A stretch of DNA of 64,000 bases from Pempheris klunzingeri (taxonomy: Eukaryota > Chordata > Actinopteri > Acropomatiformes > Pempheridae). The stretch lies in contig NC_092031.1 in NCBI RefSeq assembly GCF_042242105.1, positions 16,887,162 to 16,951,161 on the forward strand, given 5' to 3'. A model generated the notes under the pieces. That model had not been told where the DNA came from, ran no database searches, and saw only the letters and a program-made list of their open reading frames with translations. The stretch's first letter is position 1. Each line of letters starts with the position of its first letter. Shown in pieces: positions 24,001-64,000 of this stretch. Position numbers and translations under genes: made by a program.

Positions 24001-27000
24001 ACCGGCAAAGGGTGAGAGAGACAAGGAGGGGAAATACAGGGCTTTCAGCATGTATATATAATATATATTATATATATATTTTTTTTCTTATTGAACCAAT
24101 GTGTAGAAATTTGTTTCAGTTTGACATGTCATGATCTTTTTCTGTTGATAAAGGTTACTCGCCTCGATTCAATAAAACGCGAAACCCTCCAATGGGGTGA
24201 ACGCACTTTAAAAGCTCTGTATATTGTTAGTTAACCTGTTTCATCCTTGCCTGTTAAGTGAAAAACCCACAGTCCAATACTCCATGTTGTTAGATCTATC
24301 TGCATTCAAGGAAAGAACATCTTCTCCTTGCCTGACCCACTTCCTTTCAACCTGCCTCTTCTGCTTCACTTAGAGGCTGCCGACAGTTCACAGGAAGCCT
24401 TGAGCTTTTATTCGCGAATATATGTGTTTTAAAAGAAAGTCTGCGGCGTGAATAACATTTTCATAGAGCAGACATAACCACCGCACAAGACAGGCTAAGA
24501 GTGATTGTGCTATTTCCTTTAGACTGTTATGTACAGGGCCATTTCTCGGCGGAGTAGATCGGCATAGTTTGTTACTCGAGCAACAAGTGGAGAAGGTTTA
24601 AAAAAGCAACTAAAGAGGTTATTCTAGGAGAGAGGCCAGCTTTGCATTCTGGGCTACAGACTGGTGAACAATGGCTGCTGTCAGTGTACCGATGGGGATA
24701 TTTCATTCCTGATGGAGGTTCCCTCGTATGACGGCTGAACCTTGATGCAAAGGCTCAAGGAAGCACAAACTAGGTTACGTCAGTGTTTTCATATCAACAT
24801 GACTGTGTGTGTGTGTGAAATGTGTCTGTAGTGACAAGCTAACAGAGTGTTCACCTCAAGTCAAACAGAGCGTTTTAGTGTCTATCAGCTCATTATTTTG
24901 GTTGGCTTTACTGCTTTGTTCGCTCCTGCTGTTCGTCTGTGCCGTCTGCACAGGAGAAGCTGTTTCAGATTTTCTGCTAAGCATCTACAATTTTAAAAGG
25001 TATATTCAATAAACACAACAGTAAACATATTGGACTGAGAGAGGGACATAAGGGCTACAGCACTATATGCCATAAAATAAGCTTATCAGTGTTACACACC
25101 TGCACTCGACTACAGTACAGCATGTGTGTTTTTCTCTAATTACATGCAGTGTTTGACTTCCACCCATAACACCAGCTCAGCAAAACGCAGCGTCCTGTTC
25201 CTTCAGCCACGCAGACGGATGGACGGATGACTGATGCACACACACAGAGACGGACAGTCGGACGGACAGATGACAATAAGCCAGACCAACAGATTGACAG
25301 AATGCCGACTGTGGATGAATCACTCACTTTGACACTGGCAAAAACATGCTAACTCCTGACTCACATATTACATACCAGCATGGGCTATTTCTCGTGCAGA
25401 AACACAAGAGGCCTCACGTGCACGTCTGCACAGAGTCATGTACACACACACACAGAACACAGGGAGGGCGAGCGCGTATCATGGTCCCTATCTGTAATCT
25501 GCAACCATTTGTACCTCAAAATACCAACAACTGCATCGCATATGATGTTGGGGGGCATTTGCAGTAGGAATAACCCCTGATTAGCCACGAAGGGACCAGG
25601 ATCTGTGGAGATATCCTTTGACCTGGACTTTTTACAAGAGTAAAACCAAGGTACCAAATTTTTTTATTATAACATCCAAATAGGCCCAATGTGTCAGTTT
25701 CTAATAATGCATTGGCATTATTCTAAGGAGCACATGTAACTTTGTTGACATGTGCTGCTTGGTGGGATTTCAGCTTTTAAAGCAACGCCTCTGTTGGTTA
25801 TTCGGAATTCATGGAACCACAGTTACATTTGGAACCTTCTTAAAGCTGCACCGATCAATATATTCATATCAATGATTGATGAAATGACTGTGTGTAATGT
25901 GAAAGAGGCCGCTTTTAGTGATTAAACCTTTGAGGACTGTCATCCACATCGACATTTTCAGACAATTACAGAGTTTCGTTTTAGGAATTTAAACCTGCGA
26001 CTTTTTGCTGCCACTTGGTGACATAAGGCAATATAAATAGATTTATCAGCCACGCTCTACTCCATTCAAACCCTTGGGCATGTGGTATTTTGAATCAGGT
26101 GTAAAGACTGTTGTATGTTGGCGCCTGTGAAAGCTTTTACACAGACATTTTATCCACTTTTGAGGATGCATTTTCAGTCTCGAGTCTAAAAACCCTGGTT
26201 AGTGGAGTCAGTGCTATCAAAGGCATCATTTGAAATACAATTTTTTCTTTATTTTGCTTCAATGTTTTATTGAAAGCACAAATTCCATTGATTATAATGT
26301 AATTGCAATCAATACAATTACACCATGATCACCCGCAACAGGGATGCCAAGAACGAAAATGAAAAATTAGTTATCATTAAGAACATTACACCGTTTCCTG
26401 ATTGTTTCCAAATGTAAAATAAAGGTTTTCCATGCAATTAACTGGAACGTAAGTATGAACTATCAGGAGGGAACTTTGCTATTCACAAGCTCCACTAAAA
26501 AAAGCACTTAGCAGGATATAAAACCAATTCTTCAATATTGTTGTGATGTGCAGATGATCCTGTCTTGAACAGATTTCGCAGCCCACCCCAAGCATGCATC
26601 CTCCCTTCTCTGTCGTAAAGCAATCAGACAAACAGAAGGAGAGCAATCCAGACAGACGGAGAGGATAACAGGGTGTGAGAGATAGAGGGTGGTGGTTGAG
26701 GGCCTGTGACGGAAGGAACAAAAGCAACTCAGCAAACAGGAAAAGCTCCACCTGACCTGCTCTCTCCGTTTTATGTGCTTGGTCGCACTTAATTGTACGT
26801 CCAGTTTTTTCCGGTCATGTGTTTGTACTGTTCTACTCCGTGGAATGTACTTTCTATAGTGATAAATCATTAGCACACGCACAAACAAACACACTGGTAC
26901 TATATATGTTCCTCTGAACACAATCACGGAAGCTTCCATGAAACATGTCAGCTCCTGATAAATAACCTTTAACATCAGCAGAGTGTGGTTAACCGTAACC

Positions 27001-27784
27001 TTACGTCTAATCGAAACATTACGCTGATTCCGAGCCCTCTCTGTCCTGGTGAGGACATCATGTACATCATATCTCAACTGCACAAACACTACAAACTGTG
27101 CTGTGCAGGGTATTTCCTTAGTATGTTCAATATAACTGCACTCCCATAAGGCCTCTGTATTAATCTGAAGAGGAAACATATGCTCATTCCCAGTATAACT
27201 GCTCTGTTGGGACTTCCTCAAGACTCTGACGCATTTGCCCAATAAGGACAAACCTTTCCGCAATGTAGTGCAGTTCATACAAGGCTGTACACAGATCTTT
27301 GATTAGGGCAACTCCTGATAAGCAACTGTGCCTTTACTTTGTTCTCGACATTAAGGATAGTTTGGATTATTTGAAGTGGAGTTGTATGAGGCACTGGTCC
27401 ATAGTTAGTGTGTTAGCTACTGGATTGCAGTCAGCATGTCCAGCGTTTGGAGCAGCAGGCAGGAGTCCCAGCACAGATGCTAAGCAGTGTACTACTGTGG
27501 ATGGGAGCAGCATAAAAACCTATTTTAGCCACCTAAAAGAAATAAAATCAACATGAGTTTTAGTGTATAGCTGGCAGACAGCCCTTTCAACTGGAACTGA
27601 AGCTATTCTTTCCCCTTGCTTGCTTCAAAGACACCTAACTTTATTGACAAAAACAGCCATTTTACCTTGAAGAATATTGGAGTGTCTAAGCTATCGTTGC
27701 TACAGTTGGTTAGTGTGCTTGCGTTATTGTATTACTTTGATGTTTTAAATTGTTCTCTCTATATCTGTTAATTACTCATATTCA

Positions 27785-28135
27785 CCAACCTAACGTTTTA
27801 AGATGCAATTTAAAAGAAGCCAAAGATTTGATGCGTTTCAGTTCAAAACCAGACTGGAAACCGTTAAAAACACTCATAAAAGAGATTAATTGTGAAGAAA
27901 TGATCTTTTCTAGAACCTTGGATAAAAGTAAATTTAGAGATAGATCTGTAATTGCTGAAGGACCGGGGCTCCAAATGGGTTTTTTTAAATTTTTTAAGCA
28001 GTGGATGAATAATAGCATGCTTAAAACTGTCAGGAAAAGAACCAGAGGTCAGAGACTTGTAGATAATTTGCAAAATAACAGGGCTGACAGTAGGAAAACC
28101 CTCCTTGAGCAGTTTAATGGGAATGATATCCAAGA
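27785..28135 (-). mobile_element. internally deleted L2/Rex-like LINE fragment
   Basis: The minus strand carries reverse-transcriptase N-terminal sequence: IIPIKLLKEGFP, then SLTSGSFPDSFKHAIIHPLL, KKF and a NYRSIS motif (family NYRPIS). A frame change then leads to SKVLEKIISSQLISF and FNGFQSGF. Immediately after QSGF, near 27850, the frame jumps to RIKSLASFKLHLKTLG, which resembles the extreme C-terminal end of the same ORF. The catalytic palm, including the FADD-type motif, is therefore missing. The element is dead, with at least one frameshift and a large internal deletion. Confidence 0.72.
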
Positions 28136-31100
28136 TACAGGAGGATGGGGGGGTTCATCTGGGAGACGTCAATGCAAGAAGAAGAAGAATTAAAAGGTAT
28201 CCTTGGAATTTAAGAAAGTTGGATATCTGCACGTCTATAAATGTTGATGTTGGCTTGAAAATACAATTTACCTGAAAGAACTGGACACTCAAGTCCAGGT
28301 GTTCAGAGCCAGGCAGTATTTCTGTAAATCTGAAAGCAATGAGGGTTGAAGGGGAATGATGATAGAGGGGATTTTTTTTCCTTCTGTTTGATGCAGAAAA
28401 ACCAAACACCACCCTTTTCGAATCCCACGGCACGACACACTGTTTTGCCCCCAGGTAACATGACACTTACAGAAGAAATATGGCTGTCTGTGGGTCTGAC
28501 TGCTGAGACAGCCCATTGTTTTTCTACCGAGCTGGTGTTATGGGTGGAAGTGAGTCACTGTGTGGGTGTCTGGGTGATGACTGACAACTTTTTAAATTTA
28601 CATACAAATACAAAACCATAACGAAAACATATAGATTTCAGTTTTGTTTTCACGACACAATTTGTTTTGCAGACTGAAGTGAAGTAATGTCATTACAGGA
28701 GCACGCTTTTTATTTTACTCTACCATTCAAATCTACAGTGCCTCTTGGAAAGTGTTAAATAAAAAGGAAAAGACCTCAGGAAAATCCAATCCTGGCAGAT
28801 TTCCCAGGTGTCCTTCCTATTTTAGTAAACTTTTGTTGCTTTTGAAGGCCTCCTGTATGGTTATTGACCGTGAAGTTATATGAGAGGTTACATTTAGTTG
28901 TATTTCTGGCATGATGAAATCTAACGGGCCAACTACACTCCATAAAGACTCTCACTACAATTCCACCCTCTTACATTCTAAAAAACCTCCACTATGTTAA
29001 CACTGTGCCCACACTCACAATACAAATCATCTGAATGAAGTTTCCTACCTCAATATCTGCACTGATGCAAAGATCATTTGGACATTATTCCCTGTTTCAT
29101 GTCCATATGTGCATTGAAACAGCTCTGAGCATGTTTCTGTTCATACTGGCCATTAAAAGACTCATTCTGTGCAAAAATATATTACAAATATTATCTGAAA
29201 TTAATATCAGGCTTCAGCAGTACATGTGAATCATATCAAGTGGGTACCGTCCAAGTCACACAGTTTTTTGGAACTGAACTCCCTGTGGGTTTTTTTTTCC
29301 TCGCTGTCCAGTGCCAACATTTTCAAAATTCTCACTTTCAGCAATATCGGCACATGGCGACTATAGTATGTTTAACGTTCAGGAAAGATCTAGGTTATGG
29401 CGAATAAACTTAGAGTGTGGTGACAGTCGGTGAGGGACAGATCATGGTGCAGGTCTGTGATGTCTTGCGCCTCATGTAGTGCAGGACTGTCGGCCGATAG
29501 TCGACACAGTTTTGTTCATTTGCTCAATATCTGAGCCAAACAGGTAAGTTTATAAGCTGGGAAAAAAACAAATTCTGAAAATAAACTACCTTTATTCATC
29601 TTTGTCCTGGCATGGACGGTTAACCTGTTCAGAACCCATTCAGAGCCTCTGTGTGCCCGGTGCTAGAGCATGCTGGGTTTGGCTCCAGCCCCTCGCAACC
29701 CTGCAAAGGCTTACATAGACAAATTATGGAGGACATGCTGGCGAGGTTTTGTTCAATGTAAAAACATAACTGTAAAATGCCACCCAAGAGACGGGGCTCA
29801 GCTGGGCAGCACAACAGACCCGAGGTACGTGTTGAGGTGAGGACCTGGGCGTAATTTAAGGAAAACAAGCGGATAAACTGACCAGTGGAAACCCAATGAT
29901 GAGCCAGGCGGATCAAAGATTACATAAACGAATGATTGCACGCAGTCGACCACACGGCAACACCACCTGCTGTGCACCACTGACATGTAGAGTCTGCCAG
30001 TTATGCTGCGGTTCATCTAAGGACTCATGTTTTTGCATCTTTAAGTGGTGCCAAAAACAAGACAAAGATAGTATTGAATTAACGCAGTTTCAGCAATCTG
30101 TGTTCAATCTATTATTTCTGCATCTTGGTTTAATTTCCTCTCATTAATGCGCTGGCTGCTGCTGCAAAAAAAAATGATTTGCAGCAACACAAGCACGAGA
30201 CATTCATTGACAAAACTAGCTGACATACAACTGACACACATGCAGTGTTTGTGCAACGGATGGCTGGTTTTTTTGCCGTCATGTAAGCTACATTTTAACA
30301 GCATCATGGCTGCCAGGCGGGCGCTCGGACGGAACTGATGGCGCTTCCGATGAATTCTTCAACAGAAGCTGACCTTATTAGAGCAGTCGGTGGTGGTGGG
30401 AAGTCTAGAAAGGGAGCAAAAGGCGTGACTCTGAAAAGTGCACCAGGTCACAAGCGGGACGCAGGTAGAGGGTTTTACACCAAAAGAAAGAAAAAGCGAC
30501 AGAGCAGAATGTGAAATATTGTACTCCATATTGACTGAAAGATGTTTTTATGCATCTTGACAGCAACCTTAGTCTTGCCTGTCTAGGTTTCCTGTGATCT
30601 CGGTTTGTCTGCAAGTTTTCCCGCTACTCATCTCTGCTCGAGGCTACATTAGCCACAAGCACAACACACCAGAGTCCCCCACTGAACTGTTGAGTTGTGA
30701 GACAGACGCACACACCTTCTGAGGCATGTATTGAAATGGTAAAATGGCACCGAAGGCAGTGTGTGTGATCCAGAATCTCGTGAGCCGTTAGCTCCAACCA
30801 CAGTTTATAGAATGTCACAGCACTTCAAATGCATCTTGATATTGCCTTTTTAAATTGCCTGATATGATTTCTTTGATGTGGGCTGCCTCATCTACAAACA
30901 GAAAAGCCCATTTCCTGATATTTCACCCCGTTTATGTATTTACACAATGTATGATAAATGTATCAGGTTGTTTAACTTAACTTTTTTGTTTCTGGTGATG
31001 GTAAAGATCGAACAAAATAACCTTCAAAAACGTTTTATCATATATGCTTTTCAGAATACCATATCATAGTAAATGTAAAGGTTTTTTTAAATAGACAGCA

Positions 31101-33190
31101 TTGTGCAAAACAGCATTGTTTGTAATTCGTAGAAGTTGGATAGAAACAGTTTCAGCGAGTTTCATTAGGAAGGACACAAATCCATACCAAACTGCAAGGA
31201 TTTATGGGTAAAAGAAGGCAGATGTTGTCATTTGATAGCCAGCAGTTTTCCATGCGTCACAAAGTCTATCCTGGTATAATAAAATGGACTGAGGGCAATC
31301 TGCAGTCTAGACCGCTGTTCATATTCCACCGTTTCTTCATGTGTTCTTTACTGATATAATCAGCGGAGAGGAAATTACAACAAAAGGCACAAAGAGCCAA
31401 GTTCATCACGTAAAGTTACCCTGTCAGAATGTCAAACCAGGAGGGAAGCCAAGTTTCCCAACTTTAGTTGAAAGGATTCTGTGAGGTTCATGTGACTTGA
31501 ATGGATACAAAGCAGAAAAACAAACCAAAGTAGATGAAATGCACCTTTAATTGCACCAAAAAGAGGGTCATTAAAATGTTCTGGGCCCTCCTATAATTCC
31601 TCTCATTGTGAGTTTTAAGTGGTGGAATGAAACATCCCATGGACAGAAATATGCATGTTTGAACTTGTACATTCGACTAGGCACAATAAAACAACACTCA
31701 GCACCAAAGCACATTAACCATTAACACTTGTTCAGCATCCACCATTTTGTTCCCAAGAAGCACATCAGCAGCAGCAGCAGGCAAATTTGTAACTGATCTG
31801 CCTGAAACAGCCAAAAACGGATTCAAACAAACGATGAAAATCCTGGCAGAGACAAACGACAGCGTAAAATGTGGATTCACGGTAGAGAATCTTCAGTCAA
31901 AACGTATTTCCAAATGACATGTTCAAATAAACGCACATATATTGTATTGTGTTGTGTTGTGGAGGTATTCTTGCCCGTCAGCAGGGCTTTTTAATCCAAT
32001 AACTCTGTTTGAATCTGATGCAATGTGCTTCTGTAAACGTGCTAAAAAGGAGAAAATATAGCTGTGAATTGCTTTCTGACATGCTGAGGTCATTTTTGTG
32101 TATTTACAATAGGCAGATTGTGAGAGGTTGAACCTGAAATGAATAAAACGTATCCAAAACTGTTTTGTAAAAAGGAGAGCACGTAAAAACCAAGTGTATA
32201 ACAGAACAAGTCACCCCTCTTTTTGTACATTTCAGCTCATTCTTGCATCTCGAAATTCGTCTATTGTCCATTTTTTAAATATCCATCTTTTCTTCTTTCT
32301 AATATTTAAACATATTAAGTACCTACACGTTTGTCAGTGACCGTTTTTCTAATATATTCAACCATAGTGATGTTTTGGCAACATGCATATGTACGAGTGT
32401 AATATATTTATATATATATTTTTTTTTTCTCATTGGTGCGTCGATCGTTGTGAAACAGAGAAAACTAGTAAAAAAAAAAAAAAAAAAAGCACCAATATAA
32501 CCATGTCAGCTCTTTAAAAACCTTCTAGAGACACATAGTTTTATACAGATTTCCATTTGTGTGACAGTGGTACTCTCCCACAATGCTCTAACGTAAAATA
32601 ATGACCTGACATAACAGTGACAGTGTGTGTGAGCCCAGTTCACTTTTCTGTTTATGCATTGCACATACTAGCCAGTGCTTACAACTCGTGTGTGTGTGTG
32701 TGTGTGTAGTGGAGTGCCCCGTTTTTCTTGTGAGTGAATCATGGTTCGTTATTGTAATACAATACTGCCAACCGTTCGTGAGGGGTACTGTAGGTAAACT
32801 GCTCCGATGGCTTAAAAAATAAAATTGACTTTGAACAAGAACCCAAAAATCATACAGTACTTTTAGACTTACCACATCTCCATTTTGAAATCATTTTGTC
32901 CTCATGTGCAACTGTTTCCTTGTCACAGTTGATCTAAGTGCAATTGGTGGACGTGTGGCGGCAGAGTCCACTTCACGCTCGGTCTCAGAGTGCCCCCTTG
33001 TGGTCCGACAGGTGAGTGTCCTCTCCCAGCACAGAGCAACGGGTGTCTGCTTTGTGCAGAGCATCCACCCTGTACATTAATGTGGCTGATTGTTCCCCTC
33101 TTAGCATTTTACCTTCCGTCTCTTCAGAAATGAATCCTGGCATTCACTCGGCGAGCCCCGACGCCTGCCCGTGTGATGAGGGGAGCGCTT
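28136..33190. other. gene-free region downstream of nt5m
   Basis: This 5 kb lies 3' of the minus-strand nt5m stop codon, so its right part probably contains the nt5m 3' untranslated region. No AATAAA was convincingly placed on the minus strand close to the stop; a minus-strand ATTAAA is present near 31550. A poly-A run lies at about 32469-32488 and a GT tract at 32688-32707. No exon was recognised. Confidence 0.45.
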
Positions 33191-37570
<4,380 letters not shown>

Positions 37571-38889
37571 AAAGATGGTTTAATGGTGCGCCGAGGGCTC
37601 ACTCCTCTATTGATGTCAATGTATGAGAACCATGGACAGTCACAGGGAGCAGCTTTCTAATACCGCACATTTGAAAAGAAAGGAAAAAAACAAACTTTAA
37701 TTATCAACTAGTATTTTTAGAATTTTAGAATATTTTGTTTTATGTTTTTTTGGATCTCAAGAGGCAACAATTAAACATTCATCAGCTATACAAAATGTTT
37801 CTAATCATGCGCCACAATAAATGTTTCATTTTGTTTGTTTGAGTTGTCATATTTATTTTTAAGTTTTGCTTATCTTCAGTAATTGAACATTTGTTTTTAT
37901 CTCGACTAAAAGGACCATGCATATCTTCAGTTTCCGGCAGACAGGCGAGAAGGAGAAAATATCCAAAAGCAAGAGAAGAGAAAGCTCCGGCTCACTGTCT
38001 TATTACTTGTGAGAAACATTCTCAATCAAATCTATCGATAAAGCAAGCCAATAGAGTACATTACAGTAACACCTGTGGAACAGAGGCACATTTGGGGCAA
38101 TGAAATAAAAAATATCAGCATTGTCAATGATAATGCTCAATGGTCACATTGTTTTTTTCTTCTAGTTTGTGAAAATGATGTCCAATTAAATGTAAAATTG
38201 TACCATTTTTCACATCAAATTGTACATCACCAATGTAAAATTAGCTTCTATAGCGAAGGAAATAAAACACATTCATACAAAACATTGGTGACAGGCATTA
38301 CACTGGTAACTGTCGAACCAAAAATGGTAATAAATACAAGTGTACTGTTAATGCTTAGTATCTACTTCATTTAAATTACATATCATGCTGTGCATGCTGT
38401 ATAGACCGTAAAGCCCTGCGTAATCTAATTTATTATATTGGGCTATATGGATAAAATTGACTTGACTATCAATGTCTCAGTATATTAGATTTTTCCATCA
38501 GTTTCCTATAAAATTATTATTCAAGGCCTAAGTTGAACCCTGAATGAATGAGAAGGGATGGATGTATGGATGGCAAAACTGAAATTCATGCAGTTGTATT
38601 TTTTAGGTACAAAAAAACTTTGTGGTCAGTGGATAATCAATGGATGCTTTAAAGTCAGTTAGAGAGGAACTCTTACATTGTAGAACATCTTTGTTGAAAA
38701 TCCGGTAAAGTGTACGTCAGTTCCTGTATTTATTTTTCCTTAAAGTGAGTACTGGCACTGCAGTATGAAAAAGGCAGCTGTATTCCCTTAACACATAAGG
38801 CAAACACAATAAGATGCACTTTTCTAATAAATATACTATTACGGACAATTAATGTCACAAGTATTTTTTAGCAAATCGTGCCTGTGGCC
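37571..38889. other. spacer between nt5m and cops3
   Basis: AT-rich and without exons. It contains the LINE-like tail listed next. A frame at 38075-38374 shows no domain. Confidence 0.5.
38385..38468 (+). repeat. non-LTR retrotransposon 3' tail-like sequence
   Basis: The blocks TAAAGCCCTG, then TTGGGCTATATGGATAAAAT and TGACTTGACT resemble the widespread fish 3' tail with a GGGCTATA core and an AATAAAATTGACTTGA end. Only the tail is present. Confidence 0.5.
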
Positions 38890-39067
38890 CTTTAAGAATC
38901 CAATGGTCGTTCGTAACTCTCGCTGCAGTCTGTTCTGTTCTTATGATCTCGCGATAGCTTCTCCTCAGTGGCGGCTGTGTGGCCCCCTGTATCAGTCCGG
39001 ACGGAGTTGTTTCTGACGTTTGAATGAAAAACAGTGCAAATTACCTCCACTTTGGACCCAGGAAATA
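38890..39067 (+). promoter_or_regulatory. cops3 proximal promoter and 5' UTR
   Basis: A CCAAT pentamer lies at 38900-38904. The palindromic TCTCGCGA lies at 38947-38954, about 115 bases upstream of the ATG. TCTCGCGA is the core of a motif found in promoters of broadly expressed vertebrate genes and bound by BANP or ZBTB33. No TATA box is seen. The start codon has the context ataATGg. Confidence 0.5.
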
Positions 39068-48505
<9,438 letters not shown>

Positions 48506-48794
48506 GGGGCCTTGGACGGGGAGAGAACGCTGCAGCCACCCAACACGTTCTTCCCAGGATGAGTTGGATTTTTTTAAAAGAGGAAAACAAACAAACATTC
48601 TATTGCATAAGGACATTGGTCAAGGAAAATCTAATTGTGTGGAATGATGATAAATTTGGTTATTCTTTCTTCACAGTGTCTTAAGGATAACAAAAGATCC
48701 TTACAGAAAAGGAAAAAAGATTACAATTTTGTCAGTGTTTTATTTATCAATGTTCAGGTTGGAGCGCCACTGCTACATTAACAGAAACCACAAT

Positions 48795-48800
48795 AATAAA
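48795..48800 (+). other. cops3 poly(A) signal
   Basis: The first canonical AATAAA after the cops3 stop codon, 290 bases downstream. A weaker AATAAA near 48925 and one near 49290 could serve as alternatives. Confidence 0.55.
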
Positions 48801-49439
48801 AACTGGACTTATTTGTTCCAAAAATATGTGTGAATAATCTCACTGTTTGTTTTGGTTCTGCTGCATGATGGCCGTTAAAAGAGGGCATTACATGTGAGGT
48901 AAAAACATCTATGGCTGACGAGGAATAAATCTGATATATTCTACATTTGTAAAGACTGCAATGATCGTTTCCCTCTCACTCTTTTTGGTTAGAATGTAGA
49001 TATCATCAATAGCAAATCTGTACAGATCTGTATCAGGACATGCCCTTGACCAAAATCGGCACAACGGTGGAGTCGTTCACAATCTGGTGCACTGTTTTGT
49101 TTTTTGTTTTTTGTTTTTTTTCCCCCCTTTTCCTTTTTGGTTTTTTTAGGTCGGATCCACTAGAGGTCGCTAGAGCACTGTACAGAAAACCTTTTTGACA
49201 GCTTGTTATTACAAGAGGTGAAGTCAAAAGATGAAACCAGACTGTCATGTCATTTGGGAGCTTGAGCTTTGCGATTGTGGATCTGTTAATAATAAATTGT
49301 TTAAGAATATAGTGCTGGGTTTCATGCCTTTGTGAAAAGATTTTCATCCATTTAGGTTCCACCTGTCCTGCGAAGCGGATTTGAATTTCCATCCACTCTT
49401 GATTGTCACATTGTAACATTCTTGCTTGACACGGCGAAG

Positions 49440-49983
49440 CTGATTTATGCCTAAGCCAATCAACGTCCTTATGCAGGCGGATGTGGTTTGCAGGAAATTT
49501 GCACCAATCACGACGCAGCGCTCGCTTCATAGAGGCGGGACTTAACCGGGAAAAGTAAGTTGGCACACGCCAATCAAGCGCAGCGCTCGGCCCTCATTGG
49601 TCCGCCGTTATGAATGAGGTGGGTCTTGACGACACTCACCGTGTAAGCTACTGTTGAAATTCCAGTGCTAACCAACTTTAGCCAGCTTGCTAACATGTAA
49701 TTTAGCGAAAGTGAAGAACTACATATACAGCGCTATTGTTGTTTTGAAGACAAATAATATTTCTTGTGCTTTACAGAAATATTGGGAAAATTGTCTTTAT
49801 GTTTGCTACTGCGCGTGTCTCCGTTACTGCAACCAGGACATGTCCAGTTAGCCAGAGCGCTGCACTCGGTGGATAACGAACCTGGCGAGCTAGCCAGCCA
49901 GCCCGTTTGGACTGGGTCTGCGTTGAGGGATTTGAACAGGTTTCGTCGCCCAGAGGACAGCAAAGCCGGATGCTGTGTCTACC
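49440..49983 (+). promoter_or_regulatory. usp22 promoter and 5' UTR, CCAAT-rich
   Basis: Four CCAAT boxes lie within 145 bases: CCAAT at 49456, 49504 and 49570, and the inverted ATTGG at 49596. Two sit in a duplicated motif, CCAATCACGACGCAGCGCTCG and CCAATCAAGCGCAGCGCTCG, 66 bases apart. No TATA box is evident. Spaced CCAAT boxes of both orientations are the usual target of NF-Y in housekeeping promoters. Confidence 0.55.

Positions 49984-64000
<14,017 letters not shown>

Larger units (their letters stand above)
17223..27784. other. gene-free intergenic region
   Basis: About 10.6 kb with no recognised exon. A purine-rich (GA) stretch runs at about 18165-18365, a C run lies near 18463-18472, and several CA tracts are listed separately. 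An ATATAT run lies near 24052-24080. The segment at about 23600-23900, with TTAATTAA and TAATGA-like cores, looks like complex sequence rather than a repeat and could be a conserved element, but this cannot be judged from one genome. The 248-codon minus-strand frame at 26532-27278 is discussed under findings. Confidence 0.5.

Noticed and set aside
27750..28193. 147-codon plus-strand open frame
   Set aside because: It is the antisense of the LINE reverse-transcriptase fragment on the minus strand.
49033..49566. 177-codon minus-strand open frame between cops3 and usp22
   Set aside because: It overlaps the cops3 3' flank and the CCAAT-rich usp22 promoter on the opposite strand. It has no domain, and its Lys-rich end is the translation of a T-rich tract.

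Overview
This is a stretch of vertebrate nuclear DNA, most likely from a ray-finned (teleost) fish. Three observations point that way. The genes have many small exons with GT-AG introns. There are many CA/GT microsatellites. The interspersed repeats are fish types: L2-like LINE tails, a Tc1-like deletion derivative, TTAA-flanked piggyBac-like miniature elements, hAT-like elements and a tRNA-derived SINE. The species cannot be named from the sequence.

Layout. Bases 1 to about 33190 contain no intact gene that I recognise. This part holds dispersed repeats, an orphan C1q domain resembling the C-terminus of collagen VIII alpha 1 (about 14853-15221), a 0.9 kb inverted-repeat element (15916-16829) and an internally deleted LINE (27785-28135). 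From 33191 to the right edge there are three well supported genes. nt5m (mitochondrial 5'(3')-deoxyribonucleotidase) lies on the minus strand as five exons, 33191-37039, and joins into a 228-residue protein. cops3 (COP9 signalosome subunit 3) lies on the plus strand as twelve exons, 39068-48505, and joins into a 423-residue protein. usp22 (ubiquitin hydrolase of the SAGA deubiquitinase module) lies on the plus strand from 49984. Its first seven coding exons are present and the rest lies beyond the window.

nt5m and cops3 are head to head with about 2 kb between their start codons, and cops3 is followed in tandem by usp22 about 1.2 kb past its poly(A) signal. The nt5m/cops3 head-to-head order matches human 17p11.2 as I remember it. 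The three proteins do not form a pathway: one acts in mitochondrial nucleotide turnover, one in cullin deneddylation and one in histone deubiquitination.

I saw no evidence of an undescribed multi-gene system. The most interesting signals are the transposon derivatives with clear termini, TG tracts next to splice acceptors of nt5m and usp22, two in-frame starts in nt5m, CCAAT-rich and TCTCGCGA promoter motifs, and the orphan C1q fragment. All family calls rest on recall and reading by eye; no search was run.
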